DNA from: Alphaproteobacteria bacterium
GTDB taxonomy: Bacteria > Pseudomonadota > Alphaproteobacteria > Puniceispirillales > Puniceispirillaceae
Assembly: GCA_016780695.1 (NCBI GenBank)
Contig: JADHLK010000005.1
Location: forward strand, 1 to 22,654
DNA: 22,654 nt
Direction: 5' to 3'
Of the stretch, positions 21,630-22,654 are shown in pieces (position 1 is the first letter of the stretch; each line of letters opens with the position of its first letter). Below the pieces are notes generated by a model. It was given only the letters and a program-made list of their open reading frames with translations. It searched no databases and was not told the origin of the DNA. The position numbers and the translations under genes were made by a program.

Positions 21630-22654
21630 ATGGCACAGCCACGCACCTTGTTTGACAAAATCTGGCAAGCACATCTGGTCGATCAGGCAGATGACGGCAC
21701 TTGCCTTATCTATATTGATCGCCATCTGGTGCATGAGGTCACCAGCCCGCAGGCCTTTGAAGGGCTGCGCAATGCCGGCCGCACCGTGCGTGAGCCGGCC
21801 CGCACGCTGGCCGTGGCTGATCATAATGTGCCGACCACTGACCGGGCAGGCGGCATCGCAGATGCCGAATCCCGCATCCAGATCGAAACATTGGAAGCCA
21901 ACGCGGCTGAATTCGGTGTTCCCTATTTTGGCATGAATGATATTCGCCAGGGCATTGTCCATGTGATCGGGCCGGAACAGGGCTTTACCCAGCCCGGCAT
22001 GACGATTGTTTGCGGTGATTCGCACACCGCCACCCATGGCGCGTTTGGCGCACTGGCCTTTGGTATTGGAACCTCTGAGGTGGAACATGTGCTGGCGACC
22101 CAGACGCTGATCCAGCAGTCGGCCCGCAATATGCGTATCACTGTTGCCGGGGAAGTTGGCCGGTTCGTGACGGCAAAGGATATTGTGCTGGCCATTATTG
22201 CCAAGATCGGCACGGCTGGCGGCACTGGCCATGTGATTGAATTTGCCGGCCAAGCGATTGAGGATTTGTCCATGGAAGGGCGGATGACCGTGTGCAACAT
22301 GGCGATTGAGGCCGGCGCGCGCGCTGGCATGATAGCCCCGGACCAAAAGACTTTTGATTATCTGAAGAACAAGCCGATGGCCCCGTCCGGTGATTTGTGG
22401 GATCAGGCGGTGGCCTGGTGGTCCTCGCTGCCGTCCGATGCCGGTGCCAAATATGATACAGAAGTAGTTCTGGACGCAGCCGATATTGTCCCGACTGTAA
22501 CTTGGGGAACCAGCCCGGAAGATGCGCTGCCGATCACTGGGGCGGTGCCAAATCCGGCCAAGGTGAGCGATCCGGCCCGCCGTGCCAAGCTGGAACGGGC
22601 GATAGATTATATGGGGCTGAGCGCGGATCAAAAGCTGACCGATATTCAGATCGA
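21630..22654 (+). CDS. leuC: 3-isopropylmalate dehydratase large subunit (3' end cut by window)
   Basis: The frame is open from ATG 21630 to the last base, giving 341 complete residues of an expected 465-475. LeuC with LeuD isomerises 2- to 3-isopropylmalate in leucine synthesis. Clear aconitase-family blocks are seen: TLFDKIWQAHLV, LIYIDRHLVHEVTSPQAFEGLR, VADHNVPTTDR, VCGDSHTATHGAFGALAFGIGTSEVEHVLATQ, and MEGRMTVCNMAIEAGARAGMIAPD. The three cluster-binding cysteines lie beyond the window edge. The segment VAGEVGRFVTAKD differs slightly from the usual loop but stays in frame. AAGGGGG precedes the start. No convincing promoter was found in the 65 bp after the rplS terminator. leuC after rplS is the usual alphaproteobacterial order. 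Confidence 0.95.
   Translation, partial: MAQPRTLFDKIWQAHLVDQADDGTCLIYIDRHLVHEVTSPQAFEGLRNAGRTVREPARTLAVADHNVPTTDRAGGIADAESRIQIETLEANAAEFGVPYFGMNDIRQGIVHVIGPEQGFTQPGMTIVCGDSHTATHGAFGALAFGIGTSEVEHVLATQTLIQQSARNMRITVAGEVGRFVTAKDIVLAIIAKIGTAGGTGHVIEFAGQAIEDLSMEGRMTVCNMAIEAGARAGMIAPDQKTFDYLKNKPMAPSGDLWDQAVAWWSSLPSDAGAKYDTEVVLDAADIVPTVTWGTSPEDALPITGAVPNPAKVSDPARRAKLERAIDYMGLSADQKLTDIQI

Noticed and set aside
21474..22631. 385-codon open frame on the minus strand
   Set aside because: It is antisense to leuC, runs through the rplS terminator, and its translation matches no family. GC-rich codon use in leuC explains the open frame.
1..22654. Mobile element, phage, defence island or biosynthetic cluster
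   Set aside because: No transposase, integrase, restriction, toxin, capsid or synthase gene is present, and nearly every base is assigned to core functions in a conserved order.

Overview
The window reads as a stretch of core chromosome from an alphaproteobacterium. The gene order is the evidence: an aminotransferase (dapC-like)-ftsK-lolA-xthA block, a dapF-mtaB-ftsY block, and ffh-rpsP-rimM-trmD-rplS-leuC, all familiar alphaproteobacterial neighbourhoods. The DNA is GC-rich and very tightly packed. Eight gene junctions overlap, mostly as ATGA or TGATG, which suggests a compact and possibly marine genome. A SAR116/Puniceispirillum-like lineage is my guess only and cannot be proved from this sequence. 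I see no insertion sequence, phage gene, CRISPR array, toxin-antitoxin pair or broken gene.

Layout. 1-1023 (+) is the 3' part of a VanA-type Rieske oxygenase. 1074-1148 (-) is tRNA-Gly(GCC) with a good promoter. 1259-3378 (-) is a translationally coupled nucleotide-sugar pair, a Gfo/Idh/MocA dehydrogenase followed by a DegT/WbpE-like aminotransferase. 3604-6485 (+) holds a prolyl-tRNA editing protein, the thioredoxin/TPR co-chaperone CnoX, a stand-alone Lon N-terminal domain protein, a Trm112-family protein and a DUF971 protein. 6505-8342 (-) holds gmhB and then a UbiH-family monooxygenase. 8481-13381 (+) holds the DapC-like aminotransferase, ftsK, lolA and xthA. 13434-16467 (+) holds dapF, mtaB and ftsY. 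16515-17291 (-) is a YdcF/ElyC-like membrane protein. 17521-21498 (+) holds ffh, rpsP, rimM, trmD and rplS, closed by a strong intrinsic terminator. 21630 to the window end (+) is the 5' part of leuC.

Functions. Several genes serve translation and protein export: both SRP GTPases (Ffh, FtsY), S16, L19, RimM, TrmD, MtaB, the tRNA-editing protein and tRNA-Gly. Others serve the envelope: DapC and DapF for meso-diaminopimelate, LolA for lipoprotein transport, GmhB for LPS heptose, the nucleotide-sugar pair, ElyC-like and FtsK. No intergenic gap exceeds 300 bases. The two largest, 3379-3603 and 17292-17520, contain only predicted promoters and leader sequence.

I looked for an undescribed system and did not find a convincing one. 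The observations worth checking are small: a recurring promoter architecture, a leader with alternative short hairpins before ffh, a very long acidic S16 tail containing a 60-bp duplication, and several short tandem duplications in core genes.
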